Source: Mycobacterium sp. ACS4054 (GTDB lineage: Bacteria > Actinomycetota > Actinomycetes > Mycobacteriales > Mycobacteriaceae). Taken from it: DNA of 64,000 nucleotides. The notes under the pieces were generated by a model. The model made no database searches and was not told where the DNA came from. It was given only the letters and a program-made list of their open reading frames with translations. This document shows positions 1-8,898 of the stretch, piece by piece. The DNA lies in the NCBI RefSeq assembly GCF_001667275.1, contig NZ_LZHV01000041.1, positions 186,001-250,000 of the forward strand. Reading direction: 5' to 3'. Position 1 is the first letter of the stretch. Each line of letters begins with the position of its first letter. The translations under genes and the position numbers were made by a program.

Positions 1-570
1 CGCCGCCGGCTGCCCGGGCACGGGAGCCAGTCCGACGACGATCTGCTCGCCGTCGCCGAGCGGGCGCGCCATGTTCAGCCCGATGGTGTCCGCCCCGTTC
101 ACCGCACCCCCCGCGGCCTGCAGCGCGTCGGCGACCCGCGCGCCGGGCGCCAGGGTGACCAAGCCGGGGGTGTGCACCAGACCCACCACGCTCACCACCA
201 CGGGCCGGTCCGGGCCCGGGCTGGGGCTCGCCGAGGATTTGGGGCCGGCCGTCGCCGCCTTGTCCACCGGCGGCAGTTTGGCTGACATCACCGGCGCCGG
301 CCGGTCGTGCAGCAGCGTGAACACCGTGACGAGGACGGCCAGCGCGGCCACGATCGCCAGCCCGATGGCACCCGCGCGTCCCGGGTCGGCGCGCAGCCTG
401 GCCGCCCAGCCCCGATCCCGGGCTGCGTCGGGCAGCCAGCGCGGCAGCAGCGAATTCTGGTCCTCGTCCGCGGCGTCCTGTAGTGACGCCGCCCCCGCAC
501 CGTCGGCCTCGGTGTCCGGTTCGGCACCGAGCCGCCGCTGCAGACGCTCGCCGGGAAGTTCGATTCGCAT
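1..570 (-). CDS. comEA: ComEA-like DNA-binding competence protein, N-terminal part (cut by window edge)
   Basis: The gene starts at an ATG at 568-570 and its frame stays open to base 1, so the C-terminus lies outside the window. The visible 190 residues have a charged, Asp/Glu-rich cytosolic start, one membrane segment at about residues 68-88, a Pro/Ser-rich linker, and then an SLBB-type stretch (VVSVVGLVHTPGLV, with a following GARVADAL motif). This order is typical of mycobacterial ComEA proteins (Rv2415c in M. tuberculosis). The helix-hairpin-helix DNA-binding domain would lie beyond the edge. ComEA binds incoming DNA at the membrane in competent bacteria; its role in mycobacteria is not settled. 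It is divergent from the fadE block, and the 176 bp between them must hold both promoters. Confidence 0.82.
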   Translation of the reverse strand, partial: MRIELPGERLQRRLGAEPDTEADGAGAASLQDAADEDQNSLLPRWLPDAARDRGWAARLRADPGRAGAIGLAIVAALAVLVTVFTLLHDRPAPVMSAKLPPVDKAATAGPKSSASPSPGPDRPVVVSVVGLVHTPGLVTLAPGARVADALQAAGGAVNGADTIGLNMARPLGDGEQIVVGLAPVPGQPAA

Positions 571-746
571 GCCGCGACCGTAGGCGCGCCGGCCGCCGGA
601 TCGGCCGGTCCCGGCCGCGCCGCGGCGCCCACTGGGGATTAAACCGAGGCTGTGCACAACCGCTCCGCGGGATGGGTCAATATGGAACCACGAACGCATC
701 GCCAGCCAGCTGGTAGCCACGTTCACCCCAGAGACAGGAGGCCGCC

Positions 747-1907
747 GTGCAACTGGCGCTCACACCGGAGGAAGCCGCGTTCCGCGACGAACTTCGCACC
801 ATCTACACCACCAAGATTCCCGAAGAGGTGCGCGATCGGGTGCGCCGGGGCTCGGCGGAGGTGAACCACGACGACATCGTCACCAGCCACAAGATCCTGC
901 ACGAGCACGGTCTGGCGGTGCCGAACTGGCCGGTCGAATGGGGCGGTAAGGATTGGACGGCCACCCAGCACCAGATCTGGGCCGACGAGATGCAACTGGC
1001 GTGCGTCCCCGAGCCGCTGAACTTCAACACCAAAATGGTGGGGCCGGTGATCGCCGAATTCGGTTCGGAGGAGATCAAACAACGCTTCCTGCCGCCGACC
1101 GCCAGCCTCGACATCTGGTGGTGCCAGGGGTTCTCCGAGCCGGAGGCCGGTTCGGACCTGGCGTCGCTGCGCACCACCGCGGTCCGCGACGGTGACAGCT
1201 ACGTCGTCAACGGCCAGAAAACCTGGACCACGTTGGGCCAGTACGCGGACTGGATCTTCTGCCTGGTACGCACCGACCCGCAGGCGCCCAAGCGTCAGGC
1301 CGGCATCTCGTTCCTGCTCTTCGACATGAACACGCCGGGCATCACCCTGCGGCCCATCAAGACCATCGACGGTGGCCACGAGGTGAACGAGATCTTCTTC
1401 GAAGACGTCCGCGTGCCCGCCAATCAGCTTGTCGGAGAAGAAAACAAGGGCTGGACGTACGCGAAGTTCCTGTTGGGCAACGAGCGCACCGGCATCGCCG
1501 GTGTGGGTCGGACCAAGGTGCGCCTCGCCGAGGTGAAGAGGCACGCCGCCGAGACCGGGCTGCTCGCCGATCCTCTGTTCGCCGCCCGGCTGGCCGAGGC
1601 CGAAAACGAGCTGCTGGCACTGGAACTCACGCAGTCGCGGGTGGTCACCGATTCCGCGAACGGCCAGCCCAACCCGGCGTCGTCGGTGCTCAAACTCCGC
1701 GGCAGCCAGCTGCAGCAGGTGGCCACCGAGCTGCTCGTCGAGGTGGCGGGGCCCGACGCCCTGCCCGCCGACGGCAAGGGCATCGCGTCCCCGGACTGGG
1801 CGCAACACAGTGCGCCGCACTACCTCAACTACCGCAAGACGTCGATCTACGGCGGCAGCAACGAGGTTCAGCGCAACATCATCTCGTCGACCATCCTGGG
1901 ATTGTGA
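747..1907 (+). CDS. Acyl-CoA dehydrogenase (FadE family), first of a tandem pair
   Basis: This 386-residue flavoprotein should oxidise an acyl-CoA thioester to the trans-2-enoyl-CoA, passing electrons through FAD to ETF. The GTG start is supported by AGGAGG five bases upstream. The fold markers are the WCQGFSEPEAGSDLASL stretch (FAD/substrate loop, about residues 127-143), a middle domain with GQKTWTT, and the C-terminal YGGSNEVQRNII. The last motif has Gly where medium-chain enzymes have their catalytic Glu (YEG), as in enzymes that use a base elsewhere or work as heteromers. A second FadE starts 7 bp downstream, so a heteromeric complex like those of mycobacterial sterol side-chain degradation is likely. 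The substrate is not readable from sequence. Confidence 0.93.
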   Translation: MQLALTPEEAAFRDELRTIYTTKIPEEVRDRVRRGSAEVNHDDIVTSHKILHEHGLAVPNWPVEWGGKDWTATQHQIWADEMQLACVPEPLNFNTKMVGPVIAEFGSEEIKQRFLPPTASLDIWWCQGFSEPEAGSDLASLRTTAVRDGDSYVVNGQKTWTTLGQYADWIFCLVRTDPQAPKRQAGISFLLFDMNTPGITLRPIKTIDGGHEVNEIFFEDVRVPANQLVGEENKGWTYAKFLLGNERTGIAGVGRTKVRLAEVKRHAAETGLLADPLFAARLAEAENELLALELTQSRVVTDSANGQPNPASSVLKLRGSQLQQVATELLVEVAGPDALPADGKGIASPDWAQHSAPHYLNYRKTSIYGGSNEVQRNIISSTILGL

Positions 1908-1914
1908 GGCTGCC

Positions 1915-3021
1915 ATGGACTTTCAGTTGACCGACGAGCAGACCCTGCTCCGCGACACCACCCGCGAGCTGCTGTCGCGCAGCTACGACCCGGAGAGCCG
2001 CAACAAGGTCATCGGCACCGATCTGGGCTGGAGCCGCGAGGTGTGGAGCCAGCTCGCCGACACCGGAATCCTCGGCCTCGGCTTCGACCCGGACGAGGCG
2101 GGCCAGATCGAGATCATGGTGGTGCTCGCCGAGGCGGGGCGCCGGCTGGCCCCCGAACCGATCCTGCACGCCGCGCTGGCGCCGGGTGCGCTGATCGCCG
2201 AGCTGGGTACCGACGCCCAGAAGGAACAGCTCGACGAGGTCGCCGGCGGCCAGCGCCTGCTGGCCTTCGCCCACCTGGAGCCCGGCCACCGCAAGGCGAC
2301 CGAGGGCGTGACCACCAAGGCTGTGCGGCAAGGAGATTCGTGGGCGTTGACCGGCAGCAAGAACCCGGTGCTGGCCGGTGACTGCGCCGACACGTTGGTG
2401 GTGAGCGCCGCCTTGCCCGACGGCGGCACCGGCCTGTTCCTGGTCGACGCGAACGCGGCGACCCGGCACCCCTACCGGACGTTCGACGGGCAGCGCGGCG
2501 CGCAGATCGACTTGGACGCCGCTCCCGCCGAACCCTTGGGCGAGGCGGTCGACGCGTCGGCGGCCATCCGCGACGCCGTCATCCGCATCCAGGCGGGGCT
2601 GTGCGCCGAGGCCCTCGGGGCGATGGAGGAGGCGCTGCGGCTGACCACCGATTACCTGAAGAGCCGCAAGCAGTTCGGCGTCACGCTGAACAAGTTTCAG
2701 GCGCTCACCCAGCGCGCGGCCGACATGTACGTGTCGCTGGAATTGGCGCGCAGCATGAGCCTGTACGCGTCGATGTCCATCGCGGACGGCAACCTCGACC
2801 CGCTGATCGCGTCGCGCGCCAAGCTGCAGATCGGCCGCTCGGGCCGGCACATCGCGCAGGAGTCGATCCAGCTGCACGGCGGGATCGGGGTGACCGCGGA
2901 ATATCCGGTTGCGCACTATGCGGCCCGGCTCACCGCGATCGAGCACACCCTGGGCACCTCCGGCGACCACTTGCACAACCTTATCGACCACCTGGGCGAC
3001 TACGACCTGGCCCGGCTATAG
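1915..3021 (+). CDS. Acyl-CoA dehydrogenase (FadE family), second of a tandem pair
   Basis: The protein has 368 residues and starts at ATG 1915 (MDFQLTDEQTLLRDTTREL), 7 bp after the first fadE, so the two are co-transcribed and probably co-translated. It has the helical N-domain, a shortened middle domain and the C-terminal helix bundle with SRKQFGVTLNKFQ and IQLHGGIGVTAEYP. The segment after HGG has no catalytic Glu in the usual place and no GTNEIQR motif. Many heteromeric FadE pairs include such a diverged subunit. The natural reading is one alpha2beta2 dehydrogenase made of both proteins. Its position next to an mmpS/mmpL exporter hints at turnover of a lipid side chain, which is inference only. 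Confidence 0.9.
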   Translation: MDFQLTDEQTLLRDTTRELLSRSYDPESRNKVIGTDLGWSREVWSQLADTGILGLGFDPDEAGQIEIMVVLAEAGRRLAPEPILHAALAPGALIAELGTDAQKEQLDEVAGGQRLLAFAHLEPGHRKATEGVTTKAVRQGDSWALTGSKNPVLAGDCADTLVVSAALPDGGTGLFLVDANAATRHPYRTFDGQRGAQIDLDAAPAEPLGEAVDASAAIRDAVIRIQAGLCAEALGAMEEALRLTTDYLKSRKQFGVTLNKFQALTQRAADMYVSLELARSMSLYASMSIADGNLDPLIASRAKLQIGRSGRHIAQESIQLHGGIGVTAEYPVAHYAARLTAIEHTLGTSGDHLHNLIDHLGDYDLARL

Positions 3022-3024
3022 CCG

Positions 3025-3456
3025 ATGGCCGAGCCCGCCAAGCTCTCGCAAAGAGTCGTCGAGTTCCTGTCAGCGGGCACCCGCACCGGGATGCTGGGCT
3101 ACGCCGCGGCCGACGGGCGGCCACTGGTGGCGCCGGTGTGGTTCGTGGTCGACGGCGACCAGCTGGCCTTCACCACCGGCCGGGACACGTCGAAAGGCCG
3201 TGCCCTGGCCCGTGATCCGCGAACGGTGATCTGCGTCGACGATCCCCATCCGCCGTATTCGTTCGTTCAGGTGCAGGGGGTCGTCGCGCTCGGCGAGGAG
3301 CCGGCCGACGTGCTGGACGTGGCGACGCGGACCGGGGCGCGGTACATGGGCGCCGAGCGCGCCGAGGAGTTCGGCCGCCGCAACGCCGTCCCCGGTGAAC
3401 TGGTGGTGCGGCTGCGCCCGACCAAGGTCATTGCCGGCTTCGATATCAGCGACTGA
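3025..3456 (+). CDS. PPOX-class F420/FMN-binding split-barrel protein
   Basis: This 143-residue protein starts at an ATG three bases after the second fadE stop. The sequence PVWFVVDGDQLAFTTGRDT, then KGRALARDPRTVICVDD and PYSFVQVQGVV, is the signature of the pyridoxamine-5'-phosphate-oxidase-like split beta-barrel that actinobacteria use with F420 or FMN. Members reduce or oxidise small organic substrates or bind cofactors; the substrate here is unknown. Full family length, no signal peptide, so cytosolic. Its tight linkage to the fadE pair and the DapB-like reductase points to one redox pathway. Confidence 0.85.
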   Translation: MAEPAKLSQRVVEFLSAGTRTGMLGYAAADGRPLVAPVWFVVDGDQLAFTTGRDTSKGRALARDPRTVICVDDPHPPYSFVQVQGVVALGEEPADVLDVATRTGARYMGAERAEEFGRRNAVPGELVVRLRPTKVIAGFDISD

Positions 3457-3482
3457 ATCCCCCACCCGTCAAAGGAGACGCG

Positions 3483-4541
3483 ATGAGCAAGCCCCCGATG
3501 GACCGCCCGCTCAAGGTGATCCAGTGGACCACCGGAAACATCGGGCGGCGTTCGCTGCACGCGATCATCGGCAGGCCGGACATGGAGCTGGTCGGGGTGT
3601 ACGCGCACGGGGCGGACAAGGTCGGGGTGGACGCCGCCGAACTGGCCGGCTGGCCGGAGCCGACCGGCGTGCGGGCGACCAACGACATCGACGCGCTGCT
3701 CGCCCTGGGCCCCGACGCGTGTTGCTATAACCCGTTGTGGCCCAACGTAGATGAGTTGGTGCGGCTGCTGGAATCGGGTGTCAACGTGTGCTCCAGCGCG
3801 GCCTGGATCACCGGGGGCAAGCAGACGCCCGAGGACCGCGAACGCATCGCGGACGCCTGCAAGCGAGGCGGTTCGACGATCTTCGGCAGCGGGGCGCACC
3901 CGGGCATGACGAACATGGTCGGCATGGTGCTGTCCGGCGCGTGTGAACGCGTCGACGAGATCCGCATCACCGAATCCGTGGATTGCTCGACCTACGAATC
4001 GGCGGAAACCCAGACGGCGATGGGCTTTTCGCAGGATCCCGATACGCCTGGCCTGGCGGAAAGCGTGCGCCGCGAAAGCGAGGTCTTCGCCGAATCGGCC
4101 GCCATGATGGCCGACGCGATCGGGGCGAAGCTGGACCGGATGACCTTCGACGTGACCTTCACCGCCGCCACCGGCGATTCCGATCTGGGCTTCATGACCA
4201 TCCCCGCGGGAACCGTCGGCGGAGTCTATGGCTACCACCGGGGTTGGGTGGGCGACCGCAACGTGGTCAGCGTCGGGTTCAACTGGACCATGGGCAGTCA
4301 CGTGACGCCGCCCAAACCGCTGGAGCACGGCCACGTCATCCAGGTGTTCGGGCTGCCCAACATGCGCACGGTCCTGCACTGCCTGCCGCCCAAGGATTGG
4401 ACCGAACCGGGGTTCATGGGCTTGGGCATGATCTACACCGCGATGCCGGTCACCAACGCGGTCCCGGCCGTGGTGGCCGCCGAGCCCGGAATCGTCACCC
4501 TCGCCGACTTACCGCCGGTCACCGGCCGCGTGGCGGGGTAG
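3483..4541 (+). CDS. DapB-fold NAD(P)-dependent reductase (dihydrodipicolinate reductase-like)
   Basis: The 352-residue protein follows an AAAGGAG ribosome site at 3471-3477. Its N-terminus (IQWTTGNIGRRSLHAI) is a Rossmann nucleotide-binding motif of the TGxxG type, as in the 2,4-diaminopentanoate dehydrogenase / dihydrodipicolinate-reductase N-terminal family common in mycobacteria. FGSGAHPGMTNMVGM, about residue 137 onward, is a conserved family block. It is not the biosynthetic DapB, which is shorter. The family often sits next to acyl-CoA dehydrogenases and P450s, and its natural substrates are mostly unknown. It ends the catabolic part of the block, 168 bp before mmpS. Confidence 0.8.
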   Translation: MSKPPMDRPLKVIQWTTGNIGRRSLHAIIGRPDMELVGVYAHGADKVGVDAAELAGWPEPTGVRATNDIDALLALGPDACCYNPLWPNVDELVRLLESGVNVCSSAAWITGGKQTPEDRERIADACKRGGSTIFGSGAHPGMTNMVGMVLSGACERVDEIRITESVDCSTYESAETQTAMGFSQDPDTPGLAESVRRESEVFAESAAMMADAIGAKLDRMTFDVTFTAATGDSDLGFMTIPAGTVGGVYGYHRGWVGDRNVVSVGFNWTMGSHVTPPKPLEHGHVIQVFGLPNMRTVLHCLPPKDWTEPGFMGLGMIYTAMPVTNAVPAVVAAEPGIVTLADLPPVTGRVAG

Positions 4542-4590
4542 GCGCGTATGCCGTTCACCACATCGAAGGGCCCCGGAGGAACGCTTGCGT

Positions 4591-4619
4591 GCACTAAGGT
4601 TTAGAGTGCTTAGCTGAGC
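4591..4619. promoter_or_regulatory. Possible operator upstream of mmpS-mmpL
   Basis: Two small inverted repeats lie in the 168-bp gap before mmpS: GCACT with AGTGC separated by nine bases (4591-4609), and the near-palindrome GCTTAGCTGAGC (4608-4619, 10 of 12 positions symmetric). The region is more AT-rich than its surroundings. Many mmpS/mmpL operons are controlled by local MarR or TetR repressors, but no regulator gene is adjacent here. Weak evidence. Confidence 0.25.
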
Positions 4620-4709
4620 AAATAGTCGACAAGACAGCGGTGTCGTCGACGACATAGGTGAGCTTTGCGGCAATGCCCGGACGGCGGGCAAGCGGAAGGC
4701 GGTCAGGCG

Positions 4710-5174
4710 GTGGCTGGTCCAGACTCGGGTCCACGTACTCCCACCGTGACCCGTGTGCTCAAGCGGGCGTGGATACCCCTGGTTTTGGTGGTCGTCCTGG
4801 CCGTTTCGGCGTTGATCGTGTCGCGGCTCCACAGGATTTTCGGCTCGCAAGACCTCAACGCGAACGCCGGCAAGGGGATCGAAATCGTGCAGTTCAACCC
4901 GAAGGTCGTCGTCTACGAAATCACCGGGCCCCCCGGGGCCACCGCCAACATCAACTACTGGGACGAGAACGCCAACACCCATCAGGTGAACGCCGCGCCG
5001 CTGCCGTGGTCGACCACCATCTCGACCACCTTGCCGTCGGTCAGCGCCAACATCATGGCGCAGAGCGACAGCGGTGAGATCAGCTGCAAGATCACGGTGG
5101 ACGGCGTGGTGCGCGAACAGCGGAATTCCGACGGCCACAACGCGCAGACCTTCTGCCTGGTGAAGTCCGCATGA
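4710..5174 (+). CDS. MmpS-family membrane accessory protein
   Basis: MmpS proteins are small periplasm-facing partners of MmpL exporters. This one has a short cytosolic start, one membrane helix (about residues 20-40, WIPLVLVVVLAVSALIVSRL) and the extracytoplasmic beta domain ending in the family's CLVKSA. The YEITGPPG and ITVDGVVREQ segments match MmpS4/MmpS5-type proteins. The start is uncertain: GTG 4710 (with GGAAGG about 10 bases upstream) is preferred, TTG 4665 would add 15 residues, and GTG 4746 would give the shortest form. The stop overlaps the mmpL start (ATGA), so the two are translationally coupled. Confidence 0.88.
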   Translation: MAGPDSGPRTPTVTRVLKRAWIPLVLVVVLAVSALIVSRLHRIFGSQDLNANAGKGIEIVQFNPKVVVYEITGPPGATANINYWDENANTHQVNAAPLPWSTTISTTLPSVSANIMAQSDSGEISCKITVDGVVREQRNSDGHNAQTFCLVKSA

Positions 5175-8071
5175 GCAACGCGAGCAACGAAACCCAACGC
5201 GACCTGAGCGCGGCCGACACCGGCCCAATCAACAGCAAGGGCCTGTCCAAGGCCGAGCGGGGCCACCGCCCGTACCTGCCGCATGCGATCCGCATCTTCG
5301 CGGTGCCGATCATCTTGGTCTGGTTGTTCGTGACGGTCCTCGTGAACGTCATCGTTCCGACACTGGAAAAAGTCGGTGAGGCCCACTCGGCGCCGATGAC
5401 ACCGCTGGACGCGCCGTCGATGAAGGCGATGATGCGCCTGGGCCACAATTTCCACGAATTCGACTCCAACAGCACGGTGATGATCGTGTTGGAGGGCCAG
5501 CAACCGCTCGGCCCCGACGCGCACCAGTACTACGACAAGCTGATTCGGCAACTCCGCGGAGATCCCAAGCACATTCAGCACATTCAGGACTTCTGGGGCG
5601 ACCGGCTGACGGCTGCGGGTGCGCAGAGCGCCGACGCCAAGAGCGCCTATGTGCAGGTGAACCTCGCCGGCAACCAGGGCACCACGCTGGCCAACGAGTC
5701 CGTGGATTCCGTCCGCAAGGTGATCGAGGAGAACAAGGCGCCGCCCGGCGTGAAGGCCTACGTCACGGGCCCTGCCGCGCTGTCCGACGATATGCACATC
5801 ATCGGTAACGCCAGCCTGGCCAAGATCACGCTGTTCACGCTGGGCGCCATCGCGATCATGTTGCTGCTGGTGTACCGGTCCATCGTCACCACGCTGGTGC
5901 AGCTGTTCATGACCTTTGTCGCGCTGGCGTGTTCGCGGGGGGTCGTCGCGGTTCTGGCGTACCACAACGCATTCGGGCTCACCACCTTCGCCGCCAACAT
6001 CCTCACCATGTTGGCGATCGCCGCCGGGACGGACTACGGCATCTTCCTGATCGGCCGCTATCAGGAGGCGTTGGCCGCGGGCGAAGACCGAGAAACGGCG
6101 TACTACACCACCTTCAGGGGCGTCGCCCCGGTCGTCTTGGGTTCGGGCCTGACGATTGCGGGCGCGACCTATTGCCTCAGTTTTTCGCGGCTACCGTGGT
6201 TCAACACCATGGGCGCGCCCGTGGCGATCGGCATGATCGTCGTGGTGCTGGCCGGCGTCACGCTGGGGCCCGCGGTGGTCTTCGTCGGCAGCCGCTTCCA
6301 CCTGTTCGAGAGGCAGGCCAAGCGTGGCCGGCTGTGGCGCCGGGTGGGTACCGCCGTAGTACGTTGGCCGGCACCGGTTTTGGCCGTGAGCGCCGCGGTC
6401 GTGCTGGTCGGCATGATCGCCCTGCCGAGCTTTCACACGAGCTACAACGACCGCCATTACCTGCCGTTGTCCGCGCCGTCCAATCAAGGACAAGAGGCCG
6501 CGAACCGGCATTTCTCGGAGGCACGGATGAACCCCGACCTGTTGATGGTCGAATCCGACCACGACATGCGGAACCCGGCCGACATGCTGGTTTTGGACCG
6601 GGTCGCCAAGAACGAGATGCGCACGCTCGGCATCGCCATGGTTCAGGACATCACCCGGCCGCTGGGCATCCCGATTCAGCACAGCTCGATTCCGTTCCAG
6701 AACAGCATCCAAAGCCAGACGACGATGCAGAACATGGGCTTCCTCAAGGAACGCATCGCCGACATCCTGCGGATGGCCGACGACCTGCAGACCCAGATCG
6801 AGACGACGCAGCGCCAGTACGAGGTGTCCAAAGACCTGGCCAACGCCGCCGAGGACAGCGCCAAGACCACGGCCGTGACGTCGCAGATCACCGATACCCT
6901 GCGCGACCACATCGCGGATTTCGATGACACCTTCCGGCCCGTGCGCTCCTACTTCTACTGGGAGCGGCACTGCTACGACATTCCGTTGTGCATCGGGTTG
7001 CGGTCGCTGTTCGACACGTTCGACGGATTCGATCAGCTCGCCGAGCAATTCCATTACCTGACAACCGATATCGAGCACACCGCGAAAGCATCCCGCGACC
7101 TGACCGAGTTGTTTCCGACGCTGATCAACACGCTGAAGACGACCCGGGGCATCACCTTGACCCTGTATCAGACGTTCAAGGCGATGATCGACCAGATGGA
7201 AGCGATGAGCAACACCGCGATCGTGATGGGTCAAAGCTTCGACGCATCGAAGAACGACGACTTCTTCTACCTGCCGCCCGAGGCCTTCGACAACCCGGAC
7301 TTCCAGACCGGCCTTCGAATGTTCTTGTCGCCGGACGGTAAATCGGCGCGGTTCTTCATCACGCATCAGGGTGATCCGATGTCGCCGGAGGGCATTGCGC
7401 AAGTCGACGCCGAACGCACCGCCGCGCAGGAGGGTCTCAAGCAATCGTCGCTGTCCGACGCCCGGGTCTACCTCGGCGGAACCGCCGCGACGTTCAAGGA
7501 CATGGCCGACGGCGAGAAGTACGACCTGATGATCGCCGTGGTGTCCGCCCTGACGCTGATCTTCATGATCATGCTGCTGCTCACCCGTTCCGTGGTGGCG
7601 GCGCTGGTGATCGTCGGCACCGCGGCCAGCTCGATCGCGGCGTCGTTCGGTCTGTCCGTGCTGATTTGGCAGGACCTGTTCGGGATCAGGATCCACTGGA
7701 TCGTGATGGCGCTGTCCGTGATCATCCTGCTGGCGGTCGGATCCGACTACAACCTGCTGCTGGTCTCACGGTTCAAAGAAGAGATCCATGCCGGCCTCAA
7801 GACGGGAATCATCCGATCTATGGCGGGTACCGGCGGGGTGGTGACCGCGGCGGGTCTGGTGTTCGCGTTCACCATGGCTGCCATGTTGGGCAGTGACTTG
7901 CGGGTGCTGGGACAGTTCGGCTCGACGGTGTGCATCGGTCTGCTGCTCGACACGCTCGTCGTGCGCACGCTGTTGATGCCGTCGATCGCGACGCTGCTGG
8001 GCCGGTGGTTCTGGTGGCCGCAGGTGGTGCATCCGCGGGGGGACAACGCGCGGCGCGCGGTGCCGGCTTAA
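5171..8071 (+). CDS. MmpL-family RND lipid/siderophore transporter
   Basis: This 966-residue inner-membrane exporter has the full mycobacterial MmpL plan. One N-terminal helix (about residues 43-62) is followed by a porter domain and a helix bundle containing GTDYGIFLIGRYQEA (about residue 285). A large second extracytoplasmic loop with coiled-coil-like stretches and a Cys pair (CYDIPLC) comes next. A second bundle with GSDYNLLLVSRFKEE (about residue 857) closes the protein. The two Asp-Tyr pairs are the proton-relay residues of the family. MmpL proteins move envelope lipids, siderophores or drugs outward with MmpS help. The cargo cannot be read from sequence; the fadE block upstream suggests a lipid. 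It converges on degV and their stop codons overlap. Confidence 0.93.
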   Translation: MSNASNETQRDLSAADTGPINSKGLSKAERGHRPYLPHAIRIFAVPIILVWLFVTVLVNVIVPTLEKVGEAHSAPMTPLDAPSMKAMMRLGHNFHEFDSNSTVMIVLEGQQPLGPDAHQYYDKLIRQLRGDPKHIQHIQDFWGDRLTAAGAQSADAKSAYVQVNLAGNQGTTLANESVDSVRKVIEENKAPPGVKAYVTGPAALSDDMHIIGNASLAKITLFTLGAIAIMLLLVYRSIVTTLVQLFMTFVALACSRGVVAVLAYHNAFGLTTFAANILTMLAIAAGTDYGIFLIGRYQEALAAGEDRETAYYTTFRGVAPVVLGSGLTIAGATYCLSFSRLPWFNTMGAPVAIGMIVVVLAGVTLGPAVVFVGSRFHLFERQAKRGRLWRRVGTAVVRWPAPVLAVSAAVVLVGMIALPSFHTSYNDRHYLPLSAPSNQGQEAANRHFSEARMNPDLLMVESDHDMRNPADMLVLDRVAKNEMRTLGIAMVQDITRPLGIPIQHSSIPFQNSIQSQTTMQNMGFLKERIADILRMADDLQTQIETTQRQYEVSKDLANAAEDSAKTTAVTSQITDTLRDHIADFDDTFRPVRSYFYWERHCYDIPLCIGLRSLFDTFDGFDQLAEQFHYLTTDIEHTAKASRDLTELFPTLINTLKTTRGITLTLYQTFKAMIDQMEAMSNTAIVMGQSFDASKNDDFFYLPPEAFDNPDFQTGLRMFLSPDGKSARFFITHQGDPMSPEGIAQVDAERTAAQEGLKQSSLSDARVYLGGTAATFKDMADGEKYDLMIAVVSALTLIFMIMLLLTRSVVAALVIVGTAASSIAASFGLSVLIWQDLFGIRIHWIVMALSVIILLAVGSDYNLLLVSRFKEEIHAGLKTGIIRSMAGTGGVVTAAGLVFAFTMAAMLGSDLRVLGQFGSTVCIGLLLDTLVVRTLLMPSIATLLGRWFWWPQVVHPRGDNARRAVPA

Positions 8072-8898
8072 GTCGGCGGCTGCACGACCACCGCGACGGC
8101 TCCGGCGCCGACGTGCAACGCCAGCACCGGCCCCAACGGTGTGATGATCGCCGGCTCGCACGCGGGTAACCGCCGCGCCAGCGTCGCCGTCACCTCCTTG
8201 GCGCCGTCCGGGTTGGCGACGTGATGCACCGCCAGCGCGCACGCGCTGTCGCCGGCCACCTCGCAGGCCCGGTCGACCATCGCCTCCGTCGCGTGACTGA
8301 CGGTGCGCACCCGTTGCGCCAGAACGAGTTTGCCGTCATCGATGCGCAGCACCGGCTTGAGCGACAGCGCGGTGCCCAGCCACGCGGTGGCCCCGCCGAT
8401 CCGCCCGCTGCGGCGCAGGTTATCCAGCCGGTGCACGACCATGAACGCGTGGCTATGCCGGGCGGCCACGGTCGCCCCCTCGGCGACCGCGTCGAGGTCG
8501 CCGCCGGCGGCCGCGGCCCGCGCGGCGGCCACCGCCGCGAAGCCGGTGCCCATCGCGGTCGTCTTCGAGTCGACCACCCGCACGCGGGGGTCCAGGTCGG
8601 CGGCGGTCCGTTCGGCGGCGCCGCACGTCCCCGACAACCCGGATGATATGTGCACCGCCACCACGCCGTCCCCGCCACTGTCGGCCAGTGCCTGCTGATA
8701 GGCGTCGGCGAGTTCGGCCGGCGTGGCCGCCGCGGTGGTGGCGTGGCGCTTGTAGACGTCGTCGGGGACCTCGTCCACACCATCGCGCAGATCGACTCCG
8801 TCGAGCAGAATGTGCAGCGGCACAACACGTATCGCCCACCGGTCCAGCAGGTCGGCCGGCAGGCGCGCCGACGCGTCGGTCACCACCACGACGGTCAT
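8068..8898 (-). CDS. DegV family fatty-acid-binding protein
   Basis: The protein has 276 residues, starting [14 protein letters not shown], a typical DegV N-terminus. The [15 protein letters not shown] stretch contributes to the buried fatty-acid site, and [19 protein letters not shown] is the second conserved block. In Firmicutes, DegV/FakB proteins present fatty acids to the kinase FakA; mycobacteria keep DegV proteins with no clear FakA partner, so the job here is open (Rv2417c). Its ATG overlaps the octT stop (ATGA), placing it last in the nadD-rsfS-gpgP-octT-degV chain. Confidence 0.9.
   Translation of the reverse strand: MTVVVVTDASARLPADLLDRWAIRVVPLHILLDGVDLRDGVDEVPDDVYKRHATTAAATPAELADAYQQALADSGGDGVVAVHISSGLSGTCGAAERTAADLDPRVRVVDSKTTAMGTGFAAVAAARAAAAGGDLDAVAEGATVAARHSHAFMVVHRLDNLRRSGRIGGATAWLGTALSLKPVLRIDDGKLVLAQRVRTVSHATEAMVDRACEVAGDSACALAVHHVANPDGAKEVTATLARRLPACEPAIITPLGPVLALHVGAGAVAVVVQPPT

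Noticed and set aside
723..1916. 397-residue open frame opposite the first fadE
   Set aside because: It is the mirror of a strong FadE gene in GC-rich DNA and has only low-complexity, Gly/Arg-rich sequence.
6191..7696. 501-residue minus-strand frame inside mmpL
   Set aside because: Antisense shadow; Asp/His/Arg-rich with no domain.
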